Shown: piece by piece, positions 25,796 through 35,033 of the stretch | How the letters are laid out: the number at the start of each line of letters is the position of its first letter | Position numbering within the stretch: the first letter of the stretch is position 1 | From: Azophilus sp965220835 | Lineage (GTDB): Bacteria > Pseudomonadota > Gammaproteobacteria > Pseudomonadales > Azotimanducaceae | NCBI GenBank assembly: GCA_965220835.1 | Contig: OZ244842.1 | Location: forward strand, 3,968,001-4,032,000 | Direction of reading: 5' to 3' | DNA length: 64,000 bases | Notes under the pieces: generated by a model | The model's input: the letters and a program-made list of their open reading frames with translations, nothing else | The model's database searches: none | What the model was told of the DNA's origin: nothing | Program-made: the position numbers and the translations under genes

Positions 25796-26877
25796 CAGCC
25801 CCTGGGCCCCCGGATTTCGTGCTCGACGGAAGCGAGAGTGCGCTTTAGAAGCTGGGCCGCACGGACCGGCGAGATCAACTGCTCTCCCAGTGCCCGCCAT
25901 ACCAGACTCTCGAAGCGCTGTGGCCGCTCGAAGGCGCCGAAGCCTTCGTCGTCCCGAATCGGCTCCGGCTCCTCCCTGCGCCAAGCGCGCGCATAGCTGC
26001 GGAAGGCGTACTCAACGGCGGACCGCGGCAAGATGCCCACCTGCCCGAGACGCATCAGCATGGCCGCCGCCGACACGCCGTAGAGTCGCTTCAAGTGCAT
26101 CAATTCGTGGTAGGTCATGCCGTTGCGGTGCGCGCCCGCTTCCTCCACGAGATGTTGGGCGGGAACCAGAAACGCACCTGCGAACCGGTCAACGGCCTTT
26201 TCCAGCCGAATCTCTGGATTGCTGGTGGAGCGGACGACCCGGTGCCCCACCTCATGGGCGAGGTTGAAGCGCTTGCGCTCGATGCCAGTCCTGCGAGAAA
26301 CGACGACCACCGAGGTGGCCGGTCGTTCACCAGCGCACAATACGTTGCAGGTCAATCCGTCGAAGCGTTCGGGCAGGTCCGCCTCGACCACCAAGACTCC
26401 CTTGTCTTCCAGAAGCCCGGCCATGCTCGGAATGGGATCCAGGCCAAGCAACCAGCGCCTTCGCAACTCAGCGGCAACTTCGTCGATCTGCTCAAAACTC
26501 TCAACGCACTCAGTCACTAGATCGCCAATGGGATCATCAGGCGGCGACAACTCGAGGATGTCCTCGATGGTCAAGTAGGCCTCAAGCGCTTCAGTGACGA
26601 TGGCTTCCGCCTTGGCGCGGTCGCGTGCCGAGGTTCCCGAGTGTTTGCGAAACTCGACCCCGCGCAGGGCTTCCACTTGGCCCCCCATTAGAAAGTCCAA
26701 TGAAACGCCGAGGGTTTTGCCAAGCCCGACTAGAACGGCCGACGAAGGCATCATCTTGCCTGACTCGTACTTGCTGATTGCCTGCGCGCTAACCTTGGGG
26801 GAGACTTGATCGGCCAGTGCCCGCATCGACAATCCCGCCTTCTTGCGGGCCAGCCTCAGCCGTTGTCCAAACATCAT
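25795..26877 (-). CDS. XRE helix-turn-helix / ImmA-IrrE metallopeptidase (antitoxin-regulator)
   Basis: 360 aa. An N-terminal XRE helix-turn-helix (residues ~3-60: MRALADQVSPKVSAQAISKYESG) is followed by a DUF955/COG2856 peptidase with zinc motif HEVGH at 208-212 and a downstream Glu (EKAVDRFAGAFLVP). ImmA/IrrE proteins cleave or inactivate repressors. The XRE-fused version typically autoregulates a two-gene operon with a toxin, here the PIN gene overlapping its stop. AGAGG just upstream of the tandem ATG codons at 26877/26874 is a good ribosome site. Two palindromes upstream (26906-26940) are candidate operators. Confidence 0.88.
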   Translation of the reverse strand: MMFGQRLRLARKKAGLSMRALADQVSPKVSAQAISKYESGKMMPSSAVLVGLGKTLGVSLDFLMGGQVEALRGVEFRKHSGTSARDRAKAEAIVTEALEAYLTIEDILELSPPDDPIGDLVTECVESFEQIDEVAAELRRRWLLGLDPIPSMAGLLEDKGVLVVEADLPERFDGLTCNVLCAGERPATSVVVVSRRTGIERKRFNLAHEVGHRVVRSTSNPEIRLEKAVDRFAGAFLVPAQHLVEEAGAHRNGMTYHELMHLKRLYGVSAAAMLMRLGQVGILPRSAVEYAFRSYARAWRREEPEPIRDDEGFGAFERPQRFESLVWRALGEQLISPVRAAQLLKRTLASVEHEIRGPRG

Positions 26878-26905
26878 GGCCTCTCACTCATGGATTGGTT
26901 GACAG

Positions 26906-26940
26906 TGTACGTAAAGTACATAAAACATAAACTTAAAGTT
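26906..26940 (-). promoter_or_regulatory. candidate operator palindromes upstream of the XRE-ImmA/PIN operon
   Basis: Two perfect inverted repeats lie in an AT-rich patch 29-63 bp upstream of the start: tgtac-gtaaa-gtaca (26906-26920) and aactt-a-aagtt (26930-26940). Their position fits autorepression by the XRE domain. No single -35/-10 pair stands out. Confidence 0.5.
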
Positions 26941-27098
26941 GACTTATCGATCAGTCGAGCGACTGCAGAGACCGCTCACTCCCCTAGGTGTGCCGGCCAA
27001 GGACCCGGTGCGCCTCGGGCCAACCCAAACTCCAACCTGACCAAACCCGCTCAACCGGGTTAAGATTCGGCTCCATTGCGGCAACTAGGCGAAGGCAC

Positions 27099-28844
27099 AT
27101 GCACGACACCCTGATCAAGAACGCCACCATCGTCGATGGCAGCGGCAGCAAGCCCTACGGGGGCGACATCGCCATAAAGGACGGCCGCATTGAGGCGGTC
27201 GGCACCGTGGAGGGGCGGGCCAAGGAGACCGTCAATGCGGACGGCGCCTACGCCACGCCGGGCTGGATCGACGTCCACACCCACTACGACGGCCAAGTCA
27301 GTTGGGACGACACCTTGGACCCTTCCTTCAGCCAAGGCGTCACCAGCATCGTGATGGGCAACTGCGGGGTCGGCTTCGCGCCCTGCCCGCCAGGCGGCGA
27401 ACAGCGCTTGGTGGAATTGATGGAAGGCGTTGAGGACATCCCCGGCACCGCCCTGCACGAAGGCATTGAATGGGGCAATTGGGAGAGCTTCCCGGAGTAC
27501 ATCGATTATCTTGAAAGCCGCGCCTACGCGTTGGATGTGGGCGCCCAAGTGCCGCACAGCGCCGTGCGCAACTACGTGATGGGGGAGCGGGCGCTGCGCC
27601 ATGAGGACGCCACCGCTGAAGATCTGGAGGCCATGTGCCGCATCGTGCAGGATGGCCTTAAGGCCGGCGCCTTGGGCTTTTCCACCTCACGCACCATTGG
27701 CCACCGTTCGGTGCTGGGCGAGCCCATCCCCGGCACCTTCGCCGAAAAGGCCGAACTGCTAGCCATCGGCCGGGCCATGAAGGCCGCGGGCAAGGGCGTG
27801 TTTCAGGCGGTGCCCGCCGGTGTGGTGGGTGAGCTCGCCGGCCCGGAGCAGTGGACCACCGAACAGGAAGTGGAGCTGTTTGCGGACGTGGCCGAGGCCA
27901 GCGGGCGTCCCTGCACCTTCACCTTGGTGCAGAACGGCAACCGGCCCGACCAGTGGCGCAACTGCCTGCAGATCGTGGAGCGGGCCAACGCGGAGGGCTT
28001 GCGCATCTGCCCGCAGATTGCCTCGCGGCCTATTGGCTTCGTCACCAGCCTGCAGTCCTATCACATGTTCATGCGGCGCCGAACCTATCTGAAGCTGGCC
28101 GAACTGCCGCTGCACAAGCGCTTGGCGGAAATGAGAAAGCCGGCGGTGAAAGCGGCCATCCTCGCCGACGAAGACGTGCCGCCAGACCAGCCCGGATCGA
28201 TGGCCAACGTTTACGGGCTGCTGGCGATGGCGGCGCCGATGATGTTTCCCATCGAACTGCCCATCAACTACGAGCCGGATCCCGGCAGCAACATCGCTGC
28301 CCGGGCAGCGGCGGCCGGGCAGGAAGTGGCCGACTACATGTACGACTACCTCACCGCCGGCAACGGCGACCAATTCGCCATTCTGCTGGGGGCGAACTTC
28401 GTGGACGGCACCTTCAGCGTCATGGAGGAGATGATCGCCCACCCCCACACCACCATCGGCCTTTCCGACGCCGGCGCCCACGTCAACCTGATCTTCGACG
28501 CGGTGGGGCCAACCTACCAACTCACCCATTGGGTGCGGGACCGGGGCAAGGGCAAGCGCTTCCCCATCGAACTGATGGTGCGCAAGCAAACCCAGACCAA
28601 CGCCGAACTGTTCGGCCTGCACGACCGGGGTGCCCTGCGCGCGGGCTTGAGGGCCGACATCAATCTCATCGACCTGGACCGCTTGAACCTGGGCAAGCTC
28701 GAGGTGCACCATGACCTGCCGGCAGGCGGCAGCCGCATCCTGCAATCCGCTGAGGGCTACATCAGCACTTTCGTTGCCGGCGTCAAGACCCGCGAATACG
28801 ACGAAGACACCGGTGCCCGACCGGGACGGGTGATCCGGGCCTGA
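27099..28844 (+). CDS. D-aminoacylase-like amidohydrolase
   Basis: 581 aa from ATG 27099. Metal-dependent amidohydrolase of the N-acyl-D-amino-acid deacylase type: beta-sandwich start (IVDGSGSKPYGGDIAIKDGRI-like), HxH ligands His60 and His62 (DVHTHYDG), then VTSIVMGNCGVGFAPC with the Cys89 used as metal ligand in D-aminoacylases. A late block LSDAGAHVNLIFD carries the catalytic Asp. It releases free amino acids from N-acyl-D-amino acids or related amides; exact substrate uncertain. Followed by a small membrane protein and a penicillin acylase, which also cleaves N-acyl bonds. Confidence 0.88.
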   Translation: MHDTLIKNATIVDGSGSKPYGGDIAIKDGRIEAVGTVEGRAKETVNADGAYATPGWIDVHTHYDGQVSWDDTLDPSFSQGVTSIVMGNCGVGFAPCPPGGEQRLVELMEGVEDIPGTALHEGIEWGNWESFPEYIDYLESRAYALDVGAQVPHSAVRNYVMGERALRHEDATAEDLEAMCRIVQDGLKAGALGFSTSRTIGHRSVLGEPIPGTFAEKAELLAIGRAMKAAGKGVFQAVPAGVVGELAGPEQWTTEQEVELFADVAEASGRPCTFTLVQNGNRPDQWRNCLQIVERANAEGLRICPQIASRPIGFVTSLQSYHMFMRRRTYLKLAELPLHKRLAEMRKPAVKAAILADEDVPPDQPGSMANVYGLLAMAAPMMFPIELPINYEPDPGSNIAARAAAAGQEVADYMYDYLTAGNGDQFAILLGANFVDGTFSVMEEMIAHPHTTIGLSDAGAHVNLIFDAVGPTYQLTHWVRDRGKGKRFPIELMVRKQTQTNAELFGLHDRGALRAGLRADINLIDLDRLNLGKLEVHHDLPAGGSRILQSAEGYISTFVAGVKTREYDEDTGARPGRVIRA

Positions 28845-28879
28845 GCGACAGCAGCCACGCCACTCGCCAGGATTGCCAA

Positions 28880-29221
28880 ATGACTCTGTTTCGCGTGTTC
28901 CTTGGCGTGATGCTGGCCGTGATTGCGCTCTACACGGTTGCCGTGGTTGCCCAGCATGGGTTGAGCCTCTTTCCCGTGTTCTTCGGCGACATCGTTGCAC
29001 TGGGGTGGCCCGGCCAATTCAATCTGGATTTCCTGGGGATGTTGATGCTGTCGGCCCTCTGGACCGCATGGCGCAATGAATTCACGCCCAAGGGTTTGCT
29101 GCTCGGCTTGCTGGCGTTATTGTTCGGTGCGCCCTTCCTGACCATCTACCTACTGGTGCTCAGCTTGCAAACCCAAGGAAACCTGAAGCAAATGCTGCTT
29201 GGCGAGGCGCGGGCGGGATGA
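28880..29221 (+). CDS. small membrane protein, DUF2834-like
   Basis: 113 aa, with three hydrophobic helices (FLGVMLAVIALYTVAVVA, LDFLGMLMLSALW, LLGLLALLFGAPFLTIYLLVL). The arrangement, with AQHG after helix 1 and FNLDF before helix 2, resembles the DUF2834 family of unknown function. Starts 35 bp after the amidohydrolase stop, and its stop overlaps the acylase ATG (ATGA, 29218-29221), so the three genes are likely one operon. Confidence 0.65.
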   Translation: MTLFRVFLGVMLAVIALYTVAVVAQHGLSLFPVFFGDIVALGWPGQFNLDFLGMLMLSALWTAWRNEFTPKGLLLGLLALLFGAPFLTIYLLVLSLQTQGNLKQMLLGEARAG

Positions 29222-31398
29222 GATTTCAAGCAATCGTCCTATCTGCAGCTCTCTTGCTCGCCGCCTGCGGCCAAGCGCCTTCAGTTGAGGAAGGGCCTGC
29301 GCCGCCAGCCCTGCCTGGCCAAGGGGATGATGCGGGTCAGGTGGTGCTCTACCGGGACACTTGGGGCATCCCGCACATCTACGCCCCCACCGTGGCGGGC
29401 GGCCTGTTTGCCCAAGGCTACGCCCAAGCGGAGGATCGTCCGGAGCAGTTGCTCATCAACCTGAAGATGGCAATGGGCGAGTACGCGGAACTCGCCGGCG
29501 AAGAGGCCGTGGCCCAAGACCTGCTGAGCCGGATGTTCGATCACTACGGCAAGGCCCAAACGGCTTGGGAGACGATGGAGGCGGGCGCCAAGGCCCGGCA
29601 CCAAGCCTTCATCGATGGCATCAATGCCTTCTACGCCGCCCATCCCGAAGACCTGCCCGAGTGGTGGCGGCACGGCGAAGTCACGGGGCCCATGACGGGG
29701 GCTTTCGCGCGGTTGTTTCTCTACAGCTGGTCCATTTCCGAAGCCATGGGGGACCTGGCGCGCGGCGGGGTGGAGCCGGGCTTCAGCGCTGCCAGCCGGG
29801 GCTCCAACCAGTGGGCGGTGGCTCCTTCGCGCTCAGCGAGCGGGAATGCCATGCTGTTGATCGACCCGCACCTGGCATGGTGGGGCCCATCACGGTTCTG
29901 GGAGATGCGCATTCACGCCGGCGCGCTCAGCGGCAGCGGCGTCAGCCTGCCCGGCTTCCCCTACATCGGCCTCGGCCACAACGCCCATCTGGCCTGGGCC
30001 ATGACCACTGGCGGGCCGGACACCGCCGACGTCTACGCCCTCAAACTGAACCCGGAAAACCCGCGCCAATACCTGTACGACGGCGAATGGCGCGACCTCA
30101 CTGAGCAAAGCTTCACGCTGGAGGTCAAAGGCGGCGCAACTCAAACCCACCGGCTCCGGCACAGCCATCACGGCCCGATCGTTGCCGTGGCGGGCGATGT
30201 GGCCTACGCCGCCGCCTTGCCGTACGGCTCGGACACGGACCCCGCGGCAGCTTGGGCAGCGCTCAACTTTGCCACCGACTATCAAGGCGTGGAGGCGGCC
30301 GCCGCAACCCTTGCCCTGTTCCCGCAGAACCTCATGGCGGCGGATACGTCCGGCAACATCTACTATCAGCGGGTGGGCCGCGTGCCCATCCGCCCGGAAG
30401 GCCATGACTGGTCGAAGCCGGTGGACGGCAGCACGTCGGCCACGGCATGGCAAGGCGTCCACCCGTCCAGCGACCACCTGCAAGTGCTCAATCCTGCCGG
30501 TGGGTACATGCAAAACTGCAACATACCGCCGGACGCGATGATGGTGAACAGCCCCTTTCGGCTTGGCGAGCAGCCGGACTACCTGTTCGCCAGCAAGGCC
30601 TACGGCGAGCAACGCGCGGGCTGGACCAACCAGCGGGGCGCACGGGCGCTTGAGGTGTTGGCGGCCGATGCCTCCCTCACTATCGAGGAGGCCCTGGCAG
30701 TGGCCGTGGACCTCAAGCCCTTCGGCGTGGACGCTTGGGTTGAGGCCTTGGCCGGCGCCATGGAGGAACCCGACGCCCAGGTGCAGGCGCTGCTGGACTG
30801 GGACCGTCAACTGCACCGCGACTCCTCGGCGGCGCTGAAGTACGCCTACTGGCGCTTCGAACTTGATGGGCATGAGCGCGCCGCGTCCATTCGCGCATCG
30901 CTGGAGGACCACTACGCGCAGGCAGCGGGCCGGGAGCCGGACATTCAGGCGTTGACCGACGCGGACCAAGCCGTGCTGCGCGAGACCTTTGCCAACGCCA
31001 TGACGCGAATGCAAAGCGAGCTTGGCAGCACCGAGGCACCCTACGGACGAGTCTTTCGGGTGGGGCGGGACCAAGCTTCGTGGCCCGTGGGCGGCGGTGG
31101 CTCAGACCGCTTCGGCCTGACCACGCTGCGCACCATGGGCTACGGCCCGGCCAACGACGCCCACGAGCGCTGGGGCAGGCATGGGCAAACCTCCACGCAA
31201 CTTGTGGTGCTGTCCAACCCAATCCAGAGCTGGATTTACCTCCCGGTAGGGCAGAGCGACCGGCCCGCCTCCCCACACTACGACGATCAAGCGGAAAAGG
31301 CGTTCAGCCCCAGGCAGATGAAGCCCTCTTGGTGGCTGCCGGAAGAGCTCGCCAACCACATCGCATCACGCACCGTGCTGGCCTACTCGGCGCCTTGA
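29218..31398 (+). CDS. penicillin acylase family (S45) lipoprotein
   Basis: 726 aa Ntn-hydrolase precursor. The lipobox LLAAC puts the lipidated Cys at residue 17. The autoprocessing site RG-SNQWAV places the nucleophile Ser196 at the start of the beta subunit after self-cleavage, followed by LLIDPHL and FPYIGLGHNAHLAWAMTTG, all hallmarks of S45 acylases. Relatives cleave beta-lactams, N-acyl homoserine lactones (PvdQ/QuiP) or acylated peptides. The lipoprotein anchor and upstream D-aminoacylase suggest periplasmic removal of acyl chains; substrate not determined. ATGA overlap with the preceding gene. Confidence 0.9.
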   Translation: MRFQAIVLSAALLLAACGQAPSVEEGPAPPALPGQGDDAGQVVLYRDTWGIPHIYAPTVAGGLFAQGYAQAEDRPEQLLINLKMAMGEYAELAGEEAVAQDLLSRMFDHYGKAQTAWETMEAGAKARHQAFIDGINAFYAAHPEDLPEWWRHGEVTGPMTGAFARLFLYSWSISEAMGDLARGGVEPGFSAASRGSNQWAVAPSRSASGNAMLLIDPHLAWWGPSRFWEMRIHAGALSGSGVSLPGFPYIGLGHNAHLAWAMTTGGPDTADVYALKLNPENPRQYLYDGEWRDLTEQSFTLEVKGGATQTHRLRHSHHGPIVAVAGDVAYAAALPYGSDTDPAAAWAALNFATDYQGVEAAAATLALFPQNLMAADTSGNIYYQRVGRVPIRPEGHDWSKPVDGSTSATAWQGVHPSSDHLQVLNPAGGYMQNCNIPPDAMMVNSPFRLGEQPDYLFASKAYGEQRAGWTNQRGARALEVLAADASLTIEEALAVAVDLKPFGVDAWVEALAGAMEEPDAQVQALLDWDRQLHRDSSAALKYAYWRFELDGHERAASIRASLEDHYAQAAGREPDIQALTDADQAVLRETFANAMTRMQSELGSTEAPYGRVFRVGRDQASWPVGGGGSDRFGLTTLRTMGYGPANDAHERWGRHGQTSTQLVVLSNPIQSWIYLPVGQSDRPASPHYDDQAEKAFSPRQMKPSWWLPEELANHIASRTVLAYSAP

Positions 31399-31417
31399 GT
31401 CGGCAGGGCTGCCGAAA

Positions 31418-32044
31418 CTAGCCGGAACCGATGCCCAGCGCCAGTTCCGCAAGGCGGTCTCGGACGGGGTCCAAGTGGTTATCGACACCGACCGGCGGGC
31501 GCATGGTGCCCTGCACGGCCACCTCCACGACCGGGTCGACGCCCACCAATCCCAACCAGGCCTGCAGATAGGGGGATTGATGATCGTAGGGGTCTGGCTG
31601 GCCATCCTTGGGGCCGTAGTTGCCGCCGCGTGAGTAGATGACCACCGCGTCTCCCCCGGCAAGGCCCTCCATGCCGTCAGGACGGGGATTGAAGGTCAAG
31701 CCCGGGTGGGTGATCAGGTCAATGTACTGCTTGAGCTTATAGGGGACGCCGAAATTCCACATGGGCACCGCAAACAGGTAGTGGTCGGCGGCCTTGAACT
31801 GCTCCACCAACGCCACCACGGCCGACCAAGCGTCTTCCTCGGCAGGGCCGAGCGCCTCGCCGCGCATCACCTTGTACTTCGCGGCCGCGGCGACAGCGCC
31901 AAATTCGGGCAGGTTGCCGCTGAACAAGTCCAGATGCTCGACCGCAACGCCTTGCGGTAAAGCATCCAAATAGATGGCCGCCGCCTGGCTGGAGTACGAA
32001 TCCGCCCCCCTCGGCGAACTCTCGATGTAAAGCAGTGCGCTCAT
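31418..32044 (-). CDS. azoR: FMN-dependent NADH-azoreductase
   Basis: 208 aa flavodoxin-fold protein. SSPRGADSYSS binds the FMN phosphate; VPMWNFGVPYKLKQYIDLI and LTFNPRPDGMEGLAGG are characteristic of AzoR. The enzyme reduces quinones and azo compounds with NADH in the cytoplasm, usually protecting against quinone stress. Convergent with the penicillin acylase gene, with a short hairpin (cggcag/ctgccg) in the 19-bp gap. Length normal. Confidence 0.9.
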   Translation of the reverse strand: MSALLYIESSPRGADSYSSQAAAIYLDALPQGVAVEHLDLFSGNLPEFGAVAAAAKYKVMRGEALGPAEEDAWSAVVALVEQFKAADHYLFAVPMWNFGVPYKLKQYIDLITHPGLTFNPRPDGMEGLAGGDAVVIYSRGGNYGPKDGQPDPYDHQSPYLQAWLGLVGVDPVVEVAVQGTMRPPVGVDNHLDPVRDRLAELALGIGSG

Positions 32045-32494
32045 TGGTGGCCTTTCTCCTTGTTTGTCTTTCGGAACTCAAACGAACACGCCTCGGCATT
32101 GGCCGGGGAGCGGGCATCGCGTGGCGCCAGGCCAGCATCAAGACCAAGCGCCACCCGACTGAGCGCAGTATGCCCATAGCGTTGAACACGCCGCAAGGCA
32201 TCGGCCTGGGGTTCGCCCTAAAGAGGCTAGGCCACCACCGAGCCGAGTTGCGAACCAACTCCCACAGGGCGCATAGTGCGCCGATGAACCGGCAGAACTC
32301 GCCAAAGCCCAGAAAGCGCCTGCCCATTGGCATCCAGACCTTCTCGACGCTGGGTGAACCGGGTAGCCCTTCACGTGATCGCTATGCCGTTCAGCAAGGC
32401 CACGCGCAACATCGTCTCCTTTGAGGTTGAGTCAGAGGCTCTTTAGCGCGGAGATAGGGCTTATCATAGGCATGAACTCGCAAAGACAGCCCCG
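32045..32494. other. intergenic region between divergent azoreductase and fumarase
   Basis: 450 bases with only overlapping, unconvincing ORFs on both strands. It must hold the promoters of azoR (leftward) and the fumarase (rightward). I see no clear consensus promoter, repeat or RNA gene; the fumarase start lacks a strong ribosome site. Confidence 0.5.
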
Positions 32495-34024
32495 ATGAAC
32501 GTCATCAAGCAGGACGATCTGATTCAAAGCGTGGCGGACGCGCTGCAGTACATTTCCTACTACCATCCGCCGGACTTCATTCGCGGCATGGCCGAGGCCT
32601 ATGATAAGGAGGAGTCACCGGCGGCCAAGGCGGCGCTCAAGCAAGTGCTGGTCAACTCGCGCCTGTGCGCCTTGGGCAAACGCCCCATTTGCCAGGACAC
32701 GGGCATCGTCAACGTGTTTTTGGACGTCGGCATGGACCTCCGTTGGGATGCCCAAATGGGCGTGGAGGAGATGGTCAACGCCGGCGTCCGGCAAGCCTAC
32801 CTGCACCCGGACAACGTGCTGCGCGGGTCCGTGCTGACCGACCCGGATGGCGCGCGCACCAACACCAAGGACAACACCCCAGCGGTGATCCACACGCGCC
32901 TCACGCCCGGGGATCAACTTGGCGTGGAGGTTGCCGCCAAGGGCGGCGGCAGCGAGGCCAAGGCCAAGTTTGCCATGCTCAACCCCAGCGATTCAGTGGC
33001 GGACTGGGTGCTCTCCATGGTGCCTGCCATGGGCGCCGGCTGGTGCCCGCCGGGCCTGCTCGGCGTTGGCATCGGCGGCACGCCGGAGAAGGCCATGCTG
33101 CTGGCCAAGGAAGCGCTGATGGAACCCATAGACATCCATGAGCTGCAAGCTCGCGGCGCGGCCAACCGCAGCGAGGCGTTGCGCCTGGAGCTTTTCGACA
33201 AGGTCAATGCGCTCGGCATCGGCGCCCAAGGCCTCGGCGGCCTCACCACCGTGCTGGACGTGAAGGTCAAGACCTATCCCACCCACGCCGCCAACAAGCC
33301 GGTGGCCGTCATTCCCAACTGCAGCGCCACCCGGCACGTTCACTTCACCTTGGACGGCACCGGCCCCGCCTGTCTTGAGCCGCCGGACCTAGACGACTGG
33401 CCGGACATCGCCTTCGACTTGGGCGATGAAGTGCGGCGCGTGAACCTGCAGACCCTCACCCGCGCCGAAATGCGCGAATGGCGCGCAGGGGACACCTTGC
33501 TGCTGTCCGGCAGCATGCTGACGGGGCGGGATGCGGCGCACAAGCGGCTGGTGGATTTGCTGGACGCGGGTGAGCCGCTGCCCGTGGATCTGGCCGGCCG
33601 CTTCATCTACTACGTGGGGCCGGTGGACCCGGTGCGCGAGGAAGTGGTGGGGCCAGCGGGCCCGACCACCGCCACGCGCATGGACAAGTTCACCCGCACC
33701 CTGCTCGAACGCACCGGGCTGATGGGCATGATCGGCAAGGGCGAGCGCGGCCCGGAGGCCATTGCCGCAATTCGCGACCATGAGGCGACGTCGCTGATCG
33801 CCGTCGGCGGCGCGGCCTATCTGGTGTCCAAGGCCATCACCGGCTCCCGCGTGCTGGCCTTCCCGGAGCTCGGCATGGAGGCCATTCACGAGTTTGAAGT
33901 GCGCGACATGCCTGTGACCGTGGCCGTGGACAGCCGGGGCGAGTCCGTCCATGAATCCGGCCCGAAGCTCTGGGCCCGCCCTGCGGCAGGCGATGCCATT
34001 CCCGCCGTATCCATCTCGGCCTAA
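32495..34024 (+). CDS. fumarate hydratase class I (Fe-S)
   Basis: 509 aa, full single-chain class I fumarase: an N-terminal alpha part with ALGKRPICQDTGIVN (first cluster Cys) and KGGGSEAKAKFAMLNPSD, then the C-terminal beta part with GDTLLLSGSMLTGRDAAHKR and GPTTATRMDKF. The 4Fe-4S enzyme converts fumarate and malate in the TCA cycle and is oxygen-sensitive. Followed 16 bp later by the EthD protein, possibly cotranscribed. Confidence 0.93.
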   Translation: MNVIKQDDLIQSVADALQYISYYHPPDFIRGMAEAYDKEESPAAKAALKQVLVNSRLCALGKRPICQDTGIVNVFLDVGMDLRWDAQMGVEEMVNAGVRQAYLHPDNVLRGSVLTDPDGARTNTKDNTPAVIHTRLTPGDQLGVEVAAKGGGSEAKAKFAMLNPSDSVADWVLSMVPAMGAGWCPPGLLGVGIGGTPEKAMLLAKEALMEPIDIHELQARGAANRSEALRLELFDKVNALGIGAQGLGGLTTVLDVKVKTYPTHAANKPVAVIPNCSATRHVHFTLDGTGPACLEPPDLDDWPDIAFDLGDEVRRVNLQTLTRAEMREWRAGDTLLLSGSMLTGRDAAHKRLVDLLDAGEPLPVDLAGRFIYYVGPVDPVREEVVGPAGPTTATRMDKFTRTLLERTGLMGMIGKGERGPEAIAAIRDHEATSLIAVGGAAYLVSKAITGSRVLAFPELGMEAIHEFEVRDMPVTVAVDSRGESVHESGPKLWARPAAGDAIPAVSISA

Positions 34025-34040
34025 ACCTCGGAGACCCGAC

Positions 34041-34412
34041 ATGATCAAGACCATTGGCCTGCTCCCGCGCCGTCCCGGCATGACCGTGGCTGAATTCCGC
34101 GCCTACTACGAAACCCACCACCGCGTCATTGGCGAGAAGTACCTGTCCGGGTTCGCCAGCCGCTACATGCGCCGCTTTATCGCCCCTTCCCCAAGCCGGG
34201 AAACCGGCGAGACCCCCGAGGCGGACTTCGACGTGGTGCTGGAGATCTGGTATCCCGATCGCGCCACCTTCGAGGCTTGCGGTCGAGTGCTGTCCGCCCC
34301 GGACGCAATGGCGGAAATCGTCGCTGACGAGGAGCGCCTGTTTGATCGCCCCAAGATGCGCTTCTTCGTCATCGAGGAGGAGTGCGAGTCGGACCTTCCC
34401 GATGTGGGCTGA
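34041..34412 (+). CDS. EthD-domain protein
   Basis: 123 aa from ATG 34041 with GGAG at 34030-34033. The start IKTIGLLPRRPGMTVAEFRAYY and the HHRVIGEKYL segment are typical of the EthD/dimeric alpha-beta barrel fold, small dimeric proteins accompanying P450s, polyketide or alkane degradation genes. No catalytic residues can be assigned. Probably follows the fumarase in one transcript. Confidence 0.8.
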   Translation: MIKTIGLLPRRPGMTVAEFRAYYETHHRVIGEKYLSGFASRYMRRFIAPSPSRETGETPEADFDVVLEIWYPDRATFEACGRVLSAPDAMAEIVADEERLFDRPKMRFFVIEEECESDLPDVG

Positions 34413-34499
34413 AGCGCATAACCTGCGTTAGGCTGGAATCCTGCGTGGAAACCCTTTGCAGCAACTGCCTCTCCCCTGACCGTTCAAGGAGTTGAACCT

Positions 34500-34994
34500 A
34501 TGATTTCAAGACGAACCCTGCTCAAGACCTCGGCCGCTGCTGCTGCCCTGCCCCTGCTGCCCGTCCGGGGTTGGGCCGAGCCGGATTGGCGCGCCGCCGC
34601 GGAGACCTCGCCGCTGATCTACCTATCGCCCATTCAGTCCAACGGCGCGGAAAGCCGCTGCCAAGCCGAGATCTGGTTCGCCAGCTTCGGCGGGGCCATG
34701 TACGTCGTCACCGCAGCGGACGCTTGGCGAGCCCAAGCCATCCGCCAAGGGCTGTCCAAAGCCCGAGTTTGGGTCGGCGACGTTGGCAACTGGCGCCGAT
34801 CGGACGGTGGCTACAAGGCGCTGCCTGCGGTCAGCACCGCAGCCAGCATCGAGACGGACGCCAAGGTTCAAGGGCAGGTGCTTGAAGTCATGGGCGGCAA
34901 GTACAGCGCGGGGTGGGACACTTGGGGGCCACGCTTTCGCAACGGGTTGGCCGACGGCTCCCGCGTCATGCTGAAGTACGAGCCGACGGCCTAG
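34500..34994 (+). CDS. exported protein with Tat-like signal, unknown family
   Basis: 164 aa. MISRRTLLKTSAAAAALPLLP is a twin-arginine-type leader (SRRTLLK), suggesting export of a folded, possibly cofactor-bound protein. The mature part, with SPLIYLSPIQSNG and AEIWFASFGGAMYVVTA, resembles a split-barrel flavin-binding or pyridoxamine-oxidase-like fold, but the match is weak. AAGGAG at 34486-34491 supports the start. Confidence 0.6.
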   Translation: MISRRTLLKTSAAAAALPLLPVRGWAEPDWRAAAETSPLIYLSPIQSNGAESRCQAEIWFASFGGAMYVVTAADAWRAQAIRQGLSKARVWVGDVGNWRRSDGGYKALPAVSTAASIETDAKVQGQVLEVMGGKYSAGWDTWGPRFRNGLADGSRVMLKYEPTA

Positions 34995-35033
34995 CCGCGC
35001 CGCCGTCCGCCACCCCCAGTGGGGAACAGCTTC

